Below, piece by piece: positions 33,480 to 46,714 of a DNA stretch of 64,000 bases (the stretch's first letter is position 1; every line of letters begins with the position of its first letter). A model generated the notes under the pieces. That model ran no database searches. It saw only the letters and a list, made by a program, of their open reading frames with translations, and was not told the origin of the DNA. The translations under genes and the position numbers were made by a program. The DNA lies in assembly GCA_021030915.1 (NCBI GenBank), contig JAGEMR010000103.1:1-64000 (forward strand), read 5' to 3'. This stretch comes from Astrothelium macrocarpum. Its lineage: Eukaryota; Ascomycota; Dothideomycetes; Trypetheliales; Trypetheliaceae.

Positions 33480-35584
33480 CTACGGCACATAGGGATCCTC
33501 ATGTACCATTTTTTCCTTACCATTCCCATCTGAATCCTCAGCCGTTTGCTCTCCCTCAAGTATTTCTGCTTCGATAAGTGGGCCTGTGTAAAACTTGCGT
33601 CCACCTGTCCACCAGTAGAGTAATGCAAAAAGTAGAATCAGGGCCAGGAATGCAACAGCATAATTCATCGTATCTCCACTGACAGGTCGTTCAGTCGGCA
33701 TAATAAAGATGATTGATACGAAAAAAGTCCAAGTGCAAGCCCAGATATTAACCAGATAGCCCAATTTCCCCATGTGGAAAGGCCCAGGAGTGAATTGCCC
33801 AAAGACGACTTTGCAGAAGATTGGAATACAATAAGACCAATCCAGCGCGATAGCAGTAACATTAAACACACCAGAGATAGCAGCATAAGATCCAAGGCCG
33901 ATGAGATTGATCAAGATGCAGCAAATGATGGAAAGCCAAACTGCATAAAGTGGAATTCCAGTAAGCCTGTTGACTTTGGTCCAGATGTTGGAGAATGGAA
34001 GTAGACGGTCACGAGAAAACGCAAAAACCGTACGGCCAAGAGATTGCGTTGCAGTAAAGCAGACAAACTGCAGAATGATGAATGCACAAACAGTGTAAAA
34101 GACACCGCCGGCTGGGCCAAGTGAGTTGTAAAATATTTGCGCAACAGGTTGCTCCAGAACATTATCGAGACTGGCTGGATCCCCCATGACAAAGACCAGA
34201 ACAATATTGAAAAGGAAGCCAGCAACATAAGTAAAGAGCATGGCGAGAAAAATGGCCCATGGTGCTTTAACTTCGGGTTCAGATATTCTACGAGACCACA
34301 TCAGTATAGATCATCCAAGTCAAGGAACCAACGGGCGACTCTTACTCTTCAGTGATATGAGCAGTGGCATCATAGTCTGTCATAGTCCAACTGACGCTGA
34401 GGAACCCAAAGAGCCACGCCCATCCGACAGGCGTCCAACCACTTGTTGAGTGCACGTCGGCAAAGGCATAACCAGCATCATGGCGATACTCTTTTGGAGT
34501 CTTTACCAGGAGCGCAATCGCACAAGACACCAGAACGAGGACGTGAAAAATGACATAGCTCTTTGTCACCTTCTCCATCCAGTACGTACTCAAAGAGTTG
34601 ACCAACCCGCAAAAAACCGTCAATGCGGCCATGACTCCGATAATCTGACCTGTCGTGGCGATGTAGTTAAAACTAATGCCATCAGGAGTTTGAATCTCTC
34701 CAGAGCCCAAACTGACGGCAGACAAGAGCAGTTGGGCCGATCCATACTCCGAGGATGCAACGCCAGCGACTTGGCCGAGTAAGTTGAGCCATCCGACAAC
34801 CCACGAGATGGAGGGCACCCAATTGCGTGGTACGAGACGCGAGATGGTATAGTACAATCCGCCACTAGTAGGATACGCGGAAACAAGTTCGGCGACACTT
34901 GCTGTGATCGAGACATCGTCAGTCATAGGGTTGCTTGCCATCTATGTTCAAGGAAAACAAAACAAAAAGGCTCTCGAAAGTATCTCGCTTCGACGATAAC
35001 ATCCACCGAGCGAGATTGGAATTAGGAGAATAGAGCTGCTGTACAATATCTTGAGAATGATAACCCAACATATAACTAGATACTTGCATTCTACAAAGCA
35101 CAAAGACCATCTTCTTTCTTTCTACATGCTTTCCAAACAAGTGAGATTGAACAATGAAACTTTAGCACATACCTGCTATACACATACAACCTAGACCACT
35201 GATACCCCAGCACCAGATTGCAGCAGATGCTCCACCTGCGAAGAGTGGATAGCTAAATGTCGTAGCTATCGTCGAGAAGAGGCCCGAAATCGAAACGGCG
35301 AACGAGAAGGTGGATAGATATCCAAATTCACGTTTAAAGACCTACATTTTCACCAAACAAGTCATCACATTAGAATTTGATTCCATTTTAATTTGTGCAA
35401 TTACGACAAAAGGTGTTCTCACTGGTTTGTATCCAAACTTCTCGGCAAGGGCTCGGTCAGCCTCGCTTAGGTCCTCGACCTGGACCGTATGACGACGACC
35501 TCTACCATCCTGGAGTTCGATCGTACCCACGCTACGCTTTCGCAGGTCGGCTGCAATGCCATCTGGCTGCATTAATCCGGACAT
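33480..35584 (-). CDS. Amino-acid/GABA permease-like transporter (APC superfamily)
   Basis: Twelve-helix plasma-membrane transporter of the fungal amino-acid/GABA/choline permease group; substrate not determinable. Coding exons 35584-35423, 35341-35173, 34901-34346 and 34287-33480 give 564 residues. The cytosolic N-terminus has the conserved start of helix 1, FKREFGYLSTFSFAVSISG, built across exons 1 and 2. SVAELVSAYPTSGGLYYTIS is the family's conserved early loop. Later come AHITEEISEPEVKAPWA across the exon 3-4 join and FAFSRDRLLPFS. The C-terminal tail is acidic. Intron 2 is long for this window (271 nt), but the join CMCIA|ASVAELVS is supported by the family pattern. All joins keep frame with GT-AG sites. 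Confidence 0.87.
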
Positions 35585-36698
35585 GAGGGTTCGATCAGTT
35601 TGTTCCGATAGGATTGAAATTGTCGGAGGTTGGGCCTAATGGCGAGAGCTTCACTTCCACTTTCGTATGCGGACGAACCGCCGAGTATCAATACAATACA
35701 AGGTAGGATCGTTGGTCGCTTGCTGCATGTAGTTCTTCTACCTAGCTATGACACTATACCAGCGATAGACAGTGTATTGTCTATTCGTTCGCACCCAGGA
35801 CAAGTCTTTATAGCACAAGTAAGCCGCAGAGGAAAAAAAAAAAAAAAGACTCCACTTACAAGCGATACCCAGCCTCTGATAAGGCAGGGCCCAGATGGGC
35901 TATGGAGGTCGGGAGCGCAAAAACTTCTCCCGCCATCAACGTCAGAGCGGGATTAGTGAGTTCGTCTGACCATTTAGCGTTCCTTCCTTCTGCACGGACC
36001 GTGAAGGCAATTTCATGCGTGTATGCCTCGACGGGTGCAATACGGTGATTATTGCGGTTCAAAGATGACGTTTTGTGTGAACACTCAGTGTCTCACACCC
36101 ACGAAACTGCTGAATCAGGCCTTCCAAGTCTACCCGGGGCTTTGGGGTCGTGTCACGTACTTCGCCACGCCTTAATTGCTGCGTGACCAGCAGAGCACGC
36201 GAGCAAAGCCGCCAAGAAGATAGCGGCGCATTTCCCCACCAAACGTTCTCGGCACTGCTGAGCCATCTTTGCTCTCCAACGCCACCGCTGCAACTAAGCA
36301 ATGCCAAGCGACCAGCAAAAAGCTCGCGGAGGCTAGACACGGACCACTGCTGATGCACGCCAATCCAGAACCGAAAAAGGGAAAAGGAGTTGAATCGACT
36401 ACAGGGATTTCTGCACGACTAGCTCATTCATCGGCCGGACCAGGCCGTCTGTCAACACGCACTTTCAGAATGACCATTTCGAAGATGGCAAAACATTTGT
36501 GATTCTCCATAAATCCGAAGAACAGTAATCGTATCGTATTCCCTTGCGGAAGATCCTGTTAGCCTCTGGGTACTGCTTTGACACCAGGAATCTATCAGTC
36601 AGCCTGACATCTGTCCAAATCCAGCCCTAGTATCAAACATGATGAATCAATCAAATCTATTCGCTCAAACACCCGCACTCCAAAAACCTTTCTGAAAA
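35585..36698. other. Intergenic, no supported gene
   Basis: Promoter side of the permease gene. It contains a run of 15 A at about 35833-35847. Short frames on both strands overlap each other and have no motif. Confidence 0.5.
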
Positions 36699-38378
36699 CT
36701 ATGCAGACATGTTGGATCCGCTGTGGTCATCCCGAACTTCCGTTATACTCACATCCGTCGTAACGAGCACCTTCCCCTCCAAGCCTTTCAAGTGGCCCAA
36801 TTCCACATCGTCATGGCTACGCTTTCCCCATACATGCCCAGGACGACCTTGCACCTTTGTTGCTGTAACGCCTGCACTAGTTCCCTCGGGTACAGCGGCG
36901 ATATTACCATCCGAGAGATCTTGTCTCTTATCAGACATGCGATCAAAGAGATAATCACCATCATCTTCTCCGTCGAGCTCTTTGGCTTTGGAACTCTCCC
37001 AGATAGCGAAACGAGATGATCCACCGGGCGAAGTAGCAAAGGAATTATTGGAGGCTTTGGAATTGATAAATTGACGTGATTTCCTTGCTCCTGTTCCATT
37101 ATTTGAACGGGAGTGGAGGACAGATTCAGTGATTTGTGATTTCATGCCAACACTGCTCAACAGAAGATTGAGGATAGGCCTCAAGACAGGAAGGTTGCCT
37201 AGAAATAGTCAGTCAGGCAGGCTTGGAGGATGCAGATATGAATGACAGATTGTTGATGAACATGAATAGGGTTCTGTCGAAACGACAACAAATCTCACGC
37301 CGGGCAAGGTGAAAACGAGACCAAACAATACTTACCGCACAGAACAGCAATATTCGGCTCGACAGAACTCCAAGTCTCTGAAGGAGTGAAATTCCATGTA
37401 ATGTCAGGAGATGCAAGATCCAACTTGGACACCCATACTAAGCGAAGGATGGAGATGATGATCACACTAACAGACAAGTCAATACTTGTACAAGAGACTG
37501 GCAAGAAAAGTTCAGACGGCTCACAAAATGCCCAGAGCAAAGATACCCGTAAGAGCTATTTTCTGAGCTTTACGTAGCTGCAGGTTCCATATGAATGGTA
37601 AAGGTAGGATAAGGATGGCTGCATCAGTAATGATGTTCGGGATTGCGTTTCCATCAAAATATTCATTCGAGTTTATGGAGCAGTCAGGATGAGTAGGATT
37701 TGTGGGTGAAAATCGGGTCCAGTATCCGCTAACTGGTTTACACAAGAAAATCCCTACCAAAGTCTTCATCGATATTGTCAGCAACCATATATCGCACTGG
37801 CAGTCCACATTCACTCTCAACTTACAGCTGCAATGTACCAGCAAGCAACTATGAAACCGAGAATCCAGATAGGCAGGCGGATTTGAGAATATTTGAATAG
37901 GCGCCAGTAAAGGGAGAGAAGCGAAGCCTTTACGGCAGCAATGGCGGTAAAATAAAAGAAAAATTGCATGAATAAGCCTTTGGCCCACACAAATGTAGCG
38001 TCAGGAGGCACAGCCCAGACATGTTTACCAAGTCCATGTGGTACGACTACGAGACGAAAATGTCAGCTCTGGCCATCCAGCTAGACGTCTGAGATCGAGG
38101 TGTGCATACCATAAGCAACAGTCGAGAGGGAGATTCCGGTCGTTGCAAGCTATGGAGCTTTGGTCAGAGCCATTCAAGCATTAAACTACATCATAACGTA
38201 CAGATCCAAGCAGCATGAACCAGTCATCCCACCACAAAGGTAGATGTGTGATTCGCCGTGCCAAGAATCGAAGCCCAGTAACAGTCACAGACAGAACCCA
38301 TAGAGTGATGACGGTGGCATAAATACTGGGCTGCTGAGACTCCGATAAATCGATTCCGGGCGGAGGCCCCTCCATCAT
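36699..38378 (-). CDS. Fungal rhodopsin-domain integral membrane protein (SAT4/PF20684 type), second copy
   Basis: Seven-helix-type membrane protein of the same family as the gene at 6123-7635. Coding exons 38378-38202, 38149-38110, 38046-37826, 37763-37525, 37466-37336 and 37198-36699 give 435 residues. Recognisable parts in order are YATVITLWVLSVTVTGLRFLARR, LPLWWDDWFML, YVVPHGLGKHVW, AVKASLLSLYWRLF, then GIFLCKPVSGYWTRF and IWNLQLRKAQKIALTGIF. The last exon encodes a hydrophilic tail rich in S, D and G, probably cytosolic. Exon 2 is only 40 nt. The first ATG (38378) starts a double Met. The role of the family is unknown; members often sit in accessory or secondary-metabolism loci. Confidence 0.83.
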
Positions 38379-41300
38379 CAATCAACAGCCTTGGATCTGT
38401 ATATTATGCAGTACGAAATTATCTTGCAAAGAATTATAAAGAGGATTGGTAAAAGTTGGTAGTTATACAATGGTGCATATTCGTAAAATGCTCCAGATGG
38501 CACAAAACATTAAAATCGGATTGAAAAGAGGAAAGCTATATAGCCTTAGACGTGGTGATGAGAATGTACGCCTCACATGCGCGCCATATGTTCAGGTCAA
38601 GGGTCTAACAGGGGACATACCTGATCTACGGAGCTTGCATGGATTGACAGGGGGAGACTATGAGATGCCCTGGAAGCAAATCTCGATGCTCTATCCGTAC
38701 CGCTTAGAGACATCATCCAGCAAGATGCTTGCATAGAGCAAAGGGTTGCTCGTGTCATGTCAAAGGCTATACAGGTTGATACCGAGACCGATGCAGCAAC
38801 TTACACATCTATTGTCTCATCCGGTCCGATTCACTTGTTGTCGCGCCGAGTTCAGATCCCCGTTGTGTTATGCAAGGGACAAGCACTTGGACATGCATCT
38901 GGGGAGGATTCCACAACGGGTTGCCATGTGGGCCCGAGAAAAAGATGAATGTGAATTTCGTGCGCCTTCCCCACCAGCCTCTGCATAGACTTCTTTGTGC
39001 TAAGAACGCCATTGGCGTACCTACTTTCCGATTAGAGATATGACTTTCACTTGGCGGCTCGTTGATGACCATTCTTCGGCTCCTTGTTGCGACTCATGAG
39101 AACAAGATACCGTCAGAAGCCACGCACGCACGAACGAGGAATAGCGACGTGGCCGATCGGGAAGGCTGCTAGTTTACAGAAATTCTTGGGGGCTCTCCAT
39201 TCTCGATGGTGTCCGTTTAGATGTCCAATCATAAACGCAATGCAGCCAAATCGCGCTTCTCAACCGAGGGGCGGCTTTTGAGCATATTGACCTCAATATT
39301 GATTCCGGTTGTGTGATCTTACTGCATATAGTCTACAGTAGAGGGTGAGAGGATATGCACTGGCAAGGAGAACCACAAACTCAAATCCGTCGCACATTAG
39401 CAATGTGAACCCTGGTTCAGAAAGCTTGCCGAGGGTGGAAGTTTGGATCAGGCTGTCATCTCTTCCGAACGAGTCAGCAACGATACGCGAATATGAGATA
39501 GGCGAGACGGGATATTCTGTTACAATCCATGACCAGCATGAGAGACGGGAGAAAGACGCAACAGATGGCTGGCCATCGCAAGGATGGGTTGCCTGCGGAA
39601 TCCCCCGCCGGTGGGATTGTGTATTTTGAACGCCACAGCATTTGATGTCTGCTCTTTTGCATCCACTTCCAACCTGGCTTCATCTTCGCCTAAGCATCTG
39701 GCCAGGCTACACCTATCAACTGGCGATTGAGTGGTACACAACGGTTGTCGATGAGTTCGTCTAGTCCACACCGTAATTCCTATCGACAATACAGAGCCCC
39801 TTTCCATTACCAAGGTGCTAGTCCCGTATTTCTTTAGTGTGCACCTGACAGATACGCTAAAGAACGTCACTAGAGTCGACGCTGTGCCGTCGGATGAATG
39901 GGAAATTGTTCCGAGGAGGACGGGTCAAGATGGCTCAAGGCTAAATGGACGAAAGTTTTACGCCACGAAAGGTTGGTTAAATCTTGCGACTCAGGCACGG
40001 GGACTCCATGATCCGCGTCCTCGGTCAAAGATTGACAGCTAACTAGACGGAGCCGGTGCAATGGTACCTGTTGTAGCCCAAAGACCGTCGATGCCATCAA
40101 AACTTGGCCATTTATTGGGCATCTCCACATGATTCGATCCCAGCCAAGATGTCCTGGAAATGGCGTAAATCATTCTGACTCGAAGATATTGATTGGGCGG
40201 ACGCGCTAGCCCTATATGAGCAAAACCTCCGGCGCGTCGTGCTTATCCTATCATAGACAACTGTTGAGATCCTGAATAAGCTAGTTTTCTGGTTGCATCC
40301 AGTATTGATTGTCATTTTCGGCCGTAACTGTCTTGTGGAGAAAAGCTTATTTGCTCTGATGGGTTTCCAAGGAGATGGGGCTACTTTTAACCCACATTGA
40401 AAATTCTCGATTATTTGAAGTCATCTCGAAAGGGTAAAAAGGAAAGGCCCATCTTTGCCAAGACCAATTTACAAATAGCCACCGCTTCGCAAATTCTTGC
40501 TAGCGAGGATCACTTTCTATTTTCCAAAGTGTCAAGGCTGTGATGCGTCTTCGATGCAGCTTCGAAATCTTTAGAAGCGTGCATACATACATCCTCGTAC
40601 TGAGATCAATCTCTAGTCTCCACATTCCGGCCAAATTTCTTCCTGAAACCCCATGTAATTACCTCAGAAAGGACCGAATTTTGGTAAACATCATCCTTGT
40701 ACCCCAGGATGTCACTGAACGTATTCATCTCCTTACTATGGATTAAGCCTGAAGGCCGACCAGAACGTTGTACCTGGGTATGACTTCCCTTTTAGTACAA
40801 GTACATGCTTAGCACGTTCTGCGGCTGCTTTAAACCTAGCTTACCATAATCAACTTAAAACGTTTGACAGCCTCAATACCCTGCGTACGTACCTTGATGA
40901 AATTCTGGGGTAGTTTTCCTCGGCCCAGCCCAACCGACAGGGAAATGTGTGAGAAGAATCGGACCTTCAGTTCGCCGATTACTGCTAGAGATCTTGAGAA
41001 AATGAACCATTGTTAAACTTTCATCAGAGCCAGGATTTTGCAACCAATGACTTCTGCAACCCATAGCAATCAGTCACTTTTGGATAGCCATGTATAATGC
41101 CGAAACGCACAAATAACGAAAAGGGATCGCAGAAAAGCGTCGACATCGAAGAAAACAATCAACTGTTCCAATGCCATGTCCTTTTCGTGATCTTGTAGCG
41201 TCTTTATCAAGGCATGCCTTCATTTCAATATTTTCTGAGACATCTATCATCTGACCCTGCATTTTCTTTTGCCAATTTCCGACCTAATCCCGAGCACATT

Positions 41301-42014
41301 CCTCGTTCAATGCGAGTATGGAGGCTGAATTCTCTTACTTGGAAACTTGATTGCTTCATTTAATATTCGCAACCCACTCGGCAAAATAATCAGTCAGTAG
41401 ATATGATACAAAGGCTGTGGCTCGCATCCGAGATTCCCGAATCTTCCGGTCAGCGTTTGACTGGGATATACCCAAAACCTTATACCCAGGTTCAGACAAG
41501 CTTCGGTTCTCCGTAACCCCATATTAATGACAGGGCGAGACGTTCTCTAGTTGCCATGTTCGGAACCTACCATCTATCAGTCTGAAGAAGGTGGCCAAGA
41601 GATACTGCCGCATGATTATAAGTCTTCAAGGAACTGCAAACCCCAGCCGTAAATGCACCAGATCAGTCCAAAAGACCTGTTCACTCAAGGTGCATAAGTT
41701 AGCGTTTTGAATGAGAGTGCAAAACCTTATCAATGTTGTGTACCCATACAGCGTTCGCGACAGGGCAACAGACACGAATTGACCTGGTACAGTGTAACAG
41801 TCCCTTCAGACATTTGCTGCTACAGTTGTTCGCTCTTGGGATGTCTCAAAAAAAATTCTGGGAATGTCAGGCAAATATCGAGCAAGTTTTCCAAACCGAC
41901 TATTCCACCGTGGGCGTGAATAACTTTTACTCTAGAACCATTGATACGCTTTTTTAAAGGTCTATCAAAACCTTCTCAGCTTTGCTCCTTCGTCGGCTTG
42001 TCACTGTTACCTAT
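38379..42014. other. Gene desert, left part
   Basis: No frame above about 116 codons, and none with recognisable sequence or neighbouring exons. No repeat with another part of the window was noticed. Base composition is ordinary, unlike the AT-rich blocks, so this is old unique DNA rather than a RIP-hit repeat. Confidence 0.45.
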
Positions 42015-42105
42015 GGGGGTGGTGGCGCAATGGTAGAAGAGCGTCACTGGCGGCCATACTCGCTGTTGAAGCCGATAATCGTGGGTTCGAATCCCATCAC
42101 CCTCA
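42015..42105 (+). tRNA. tRNA-like gene, isotype not assigned
   Basis: The 91-base sequence has a 7-bp acceptor stem (GGGGGTG with CACCCTC, one G-T pair). It has an A-box-like TGGCGCAATGG, a perfect B box GGTTCGAATCC in a 5-bp T arm, and discriminator A. The anticodon arm does not fold cleanly. A possible stem CTGGC/GCCGA has one mismatch and encloses 19 bases, which could hide an intron. No T4 Pol III terminator follows closely. It may be an intron-bearing tRNA or a decayed copy. Confidence 0.45.
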
Positions 42106-44744
42106 TCTCTATTCTCTTCTCCCTAAGCTTGGCAATCTAGCTTTCTTCACACCTAAAGTTGCAGACCGTTTCGTTGCAAGGCAAGATTGCATATAATAAA
42201 CACAATCGCTGACTTAATCTCAGCATTCTATAGATGTATTTTAAAATTTTTTCTCGTGACAACTGATTTTAATCCAGGGCTAGCTTAGGCCAGACAATAA
42301 AAAAGATTGGATAAAATATTATCATAATGGACACATCATGTACACTAGTTACTTTGTAGTTAGTGTATTAAACGCCCAACGCGCCCATCGATCTCCTCAC
42401 TATTACCTATGGAAAAAGAAAAGAAAGGAAAAGAAAAATGTTTCTCAGATCTACCGCACCAATTGTCCGGAGCCAAAGCTCCTTTCTAGCTATCCAAGTC
42501 TGCTACGCTTTCTGCACCGCTCTTGACGAGAATGGTAGAGAAAGCCAACAAAGTTTACAAGAGTCAGTATTGCCGTGGAGATTGTAACAGAAGACGCACT
42601 CGTTAGACCATGTCACTATTTGGCTAGCATCTTGAAATGGTCTTAAACAGACTAAAGTAGCAATGACATGTCTTTTCTCTCCGTCATGTCATTCCTCAAT
42701 TAGTTTCCATGTTTGAAGTAGACTTTGAGAACTTAGGTGTTACCGTCTTCGCATCAACGTATAAAGCTATTATCCAGCATCCTCCGATTTTTGTCCCGCT
42801 TGGTGTGCTAAACGGTAATGTAATTGCTTAAACGCAAGCGAACTTTCACATTAACTCGTCAAATTCCGCTCACATTTTGATTAGTGGCCTGACGGCTGTG
42901 ATGGTGCCAACGTCTGTCAATTGAGTTGCTACATGCTCCATCGCCTAGGTATTCATTTTCATTGCCGAGATGGCACAGGCCAGGATACTTTGGATCAACA
43001 GATTTTCTTGATAGGTTCAATACCATAATCTTGGCATGCTTTATCCAGACTCTGCGCTGTTCGCTTCCTGTAGAGGGCCCGTGCAACAATAGAGTATGTA
43101 AGCATCCCTTGGGCTGCTGAACACCATCAAGTTAAGATCCCCCACAATCTCGGAGTAAGCAGTGATGCTGTTTCAAGAACCTATGAAGTTCCATCAAACC
43201 CTGTGATACAAAGGTTTAGGGACTTCATTCGTTCGATCAACGCAAAGGTGGAAATGTGACTACGCCAAATACAAGCTCGTAAATGGATGTCAACTCACCC
43301 AGGCAAATCCTACAGTGAAGCAGCCGAATCTGGATGCATTCCCTGTGTATACCACATATTGCCATTTGCATTCTTCTTGTGCTTTGTTGACATCTCAATC
43401 GGTTCAAGGTCCAATTTGTGTCAGGAGAACCCAAACCATTTAGAATCGAAAGTGTCTGCCCTGTTCAATATAGTCTCACCTATTCCCGTGTGCTGCTTAG
43501 AAAGAATGCTCTTCCATATCCGTAAGTATCTTCTTCAGTCGTTCGCTGGATGACAACTTCCTCTTGCAAGTCCTCATCCCTATCTGGAAAGTAAACGGAT
43601 GGGAGTAGAATAGCGCAAGCAGTTGACAGAGTCTGGAATAGCCTTGATATTTGGTTGAGATTTCATTCCTGGCATTTCTAGGTATTTAGTTTTCACGGTT
43701 TATCCCAAGTCGCACGTCTGGAGAGGTACGAAACATGACGGTACAAAGCTTGAAACGAAGCGGAAAAACTTCAACTGAAGCGAGACGGCATGGACTGCAT
43801 TGTTTAGCTCTAACAAATAATGTGAAGAGAATACCACGAAGCTTTGTGGAGAAAAAGGAGAGATCATAGGATTTTTGTTAAGCCCGAATAAATCGAGCCA
43901 GAAGTAACAAATAGTCTCGTAGGGTTAGCAAAGATGATATTTGCAAACTCAAGTCGTTTTGTTCGCGGATTGAGGCGTTATCGTTAACGCGCTAGATGGG
44001 CCTTGTCCCAGCAGCCATGATGTTTTCTGTTGGGCTTTCATGTCTAGTACTCTAGGGATTGAACACCAAAGAGTTCGAGTATCCTCCTCTTTTGTGCGAA
44101 TGCAAGATTTGTCGCACTTGCTAATTTGAGAGGGAGGTTCAATATATTTTCGGTAGGTAAAAAGCTGTCGGGATGGCGCGTGTTCGAAAATATTTAGGTT
44201 TCTCTACGCAAAGACACACACATATTTCGTTCTCTTCAAAGTCGAAAATGAAATTAGTGACGCATGTTCGTGGAGATAAGGTTCCTAAATAGCTGTTCTC
44301 AAAAGGTAAATGTAGGATGGAGCCGAGAAGGGTGGCAATGACTATGAGTAAAGTAATGGGCACCCGATGCTGAGCCATTCTAGCACATGAAAAGAATTCC
44401 TTGGAGTCTCAACCAAAAGCTCTTGCGACATGAACATACTTGGAGTATCTGATATATGGCACTGAGAATAATCGGGTGCAAAGCGAGACATTCCTTAGGT
44501 ACCTTACCCAAGTAGGTAGACAAGGTAGCATCACGGACCATCGTGTAACGGCCATCACTTCACATTTGTGCATCTCCCTCAGTATTCCAGTCCACGTACC
44601 TCGTATCATCAAGCAATCTTCTTCCTGGGTCGAAAAAGTCTTCGAGTCCCAGTTCTCCGCCGTCTTCCAACATCCCCGTCGGTAGGCCTCCGCGTTAGGG
44701 ATCCTGCAGTACTCTCCTTGCTTGGCTCCGCGTCACCCATCGTC
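42106..44744. other. Gene desert, right part
   Basis: No supported gene. A 79-codon minus-strand frame (44378-44139) starts with a hydrophobic, signal-like MAQHRVPITLLIVIATLLGS and has three cysteines, but nothing else supports it. The last 350 bases before the CAP gene contain several TAGGTA/TACCTA-like words (44507-44535), possible promoter elements. Confidence 0.45.
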
Positions 44745-46714
44745 ATGGGGTCTATCGGGATGAATAATCTCACGACCCTGATTAAAAGGTCAGTCCTTGT
44801 TAGCAGCTTCATGACCTTGTTCTACAGTGCTGTCAACGTCTCGTCTTGGTTGCCTTCGCTTACAATCCTACTACATTTGTACAATGCAAGTCTCCAATGA
44901 TTCTGTGCTGACAAGGCTTGTTTCTAGGCTCGAAGCTGCCACTTCACGTCTTGAGGACATTGCTTCATCTGCTACTTCTTTCGAGGCACCTCCTTCTACT
45001 TCATCTACGAATGGGTCTTTCTCGGCTCCGTCAACCGCAAAACCCCCCAGTTCAAGCCCTCAAAATCTCACCCCAACACCTTCAAAACCAACCTCAGCTC
45101 TACCTGTTATCGAAGATTTCGACTCCTTGGTCAATAGTGACGTGAAGCCATTTTTAAATCTAAGCCAAGAATTGGGAGGTGCCATCGCTGAACAGGTATG
45201 CTGTCATATATGGCAGGCATCCTACTTTATCTCTACAGTCAAAGTCTCACGCCAGCATGGAATTAGGCATCTTCCGTATCCCGTGCTTTCACGGCTCAAC
45301 GTCGAGTCCTGGTCATTAGCACTCAAGCCAAAAAGCCCGAAGTCAGCTCATCTTTGTACATGGAGATACTCAAAGAGCTTCAACAAGAAATGCAAAAAGT
45401 TACAGAAGCAAGACAAGCAAGCAGAGACCCTAAGCTTAAGGACCATACGTCAATGGTTGCAGATGGCATTGGGGCACTCTCTTGGGTGGCAATTGATCCC
45501 AAACCTGCGGACTTTGTCGCCGAAGTATTGGGCGGAGCACAATTCTATGGTAATCGAGTGCTCAAAGAATACAAAGAAAAGTTCGACACCTACAGGTATT
45601 TCATCGCTCATTGGCTTACTTGAATAGGGATCAAACACAGGTTCATTGGGTGCAAGCCTACTATAAGATTTGGAAATCTCTAATCAGCTACATCAAAACC
45701 CATTATGGAATGGGTTTAACTTGGAACAAAGACGGAATCGATCCCGCTCAGGCTCTTGAAAAGAGCAAACCCGAACCAATCGTCAACGGCACAGCAGGTC
45801 CCACAGCAAACGGCGCTGGCGCTCCCCCTCCCCCACCTCCACCTCCACCCCTACCTACTTTCGATAATCCTCCTCCACCCCCACAGCCAAGTACTTCAAA
45901 ATCTGCCACACAGGATATGGGTGCTGTTTTTGATCAGTTAAATCGGGGTGAAGATGTAACTAAAGGCCTCAGAAAGGTCGAAAAGAACGAAATGACGCAC
46001 AAGAATCCATCACTCAGAGCAAATGCGCCCGTCCCGGTCCGCAGTGACAGCTCCAGTTCTACGGGACGAAAATCTCCAAATCCCCCCAAGAAGCCAAAAC
46101 CAGAAGCTATGCGACAAAAGAAACCACCAAAGAAGGAGCTGGATGGCAATAAATGGATAATAGTATTTTGGCCCGTCTCCCCATTCCATGTTTCAATCTA
46201 ATGTTCCTGGTCAGGAAAACTTTGAGAACGAGCAACAGCCTATCGAAATTGAAGCGCAGATTCAGCATTCAATCTTGATTACGAAATGCAAAAACACCAC
46301 ATTACGTATCAAGGGTAAATTCAATGCCGTATCCATAGACAACTCCCCTGGGTTGTCTATCATTGTCGATTCAGTGGTGTCTTCTGTGGACGTTATTCGC
46401 TGCAACAAATTTGCTCTGCAAGTACGTTCTCAACTTGATTCGTGATCCAAGTCTTCTTCAATAGTCTGACGAAGCTTTAGGTACTTGGAAGTCTGCCAAC
46501 GATTTTACTTGACCAGGTCGATGGAGCAACGGTCTACCTTGGCTCCGAAAGTCTCAATACTGAGATCTTGACGTCCAAGTGTACCGCCGTCAACATCAAT
46601 GTTCCGCCTCAAGCAAGCGAGGACGACTATCGGGAATGTCCGTTACCGGAGCAGATACGCAGTTACATTCAAGACGGCAAGATACACAGCGAAATTGTCG
46701 AGCACGCCGGCTGA
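44745..46714 (+). CDS. SRV2: Adenylyl cyclase-associated protein (CAP/Srv2)
   Basis: CAP recycles actin monomers from cofilin-actin and binds adenylyl cyclase through its N-terminal coiled coil. Exons 44745-44788, 44928-45195, 45267-45580, 45628-46162, 46215-46421 and 46481-46714 give 533 residues. The joined N-terminus NNLTTLIKRLEAATSRLEDIA is the conserved cyclase-binding helix. The helical folded domain follows (VIEDFDSLV ... WVQAYYKIWKSLISYIK). A polyproline run lies at about residue 273. The WH2-type actin-binding segment contains TKGLRKVEKNEMTHKNPSLR. The C-terminal beta-helix CARP domain (ENFENEQQPIEIEA ... ILLDQVDGATVYLG) ends EHAG. Intron 3 is best taken from GT 45581 (47 nt), since that restores KEYKEKDQTQVHWVQ; a GT at 45596 would leave five extra residues. 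MGSIG before MNNL may or may not be used. Confidence 0.93.

Noticed and set aside
34902..35172. Alternative permease start MASNPMTDDVSIT at 34941
   Set aside because: It would remove the first conserved transmembrane helix, which is encoded in exons 1 and 2.
44139..44378. Small signal-peptide-like minus-strand frame (79 codons, three cysteines)
   Set aside because: Single short frame in a gene desert; no supporting splice sites, motif or promoter.
45596..45627. 32-nt intron in the CAP gene
   Set aside because: Using the donor at 45581 gives a normal 47-nt intron and restores the family sequence KEYKEKDQTQV; the shorter version adds five foreign residues.
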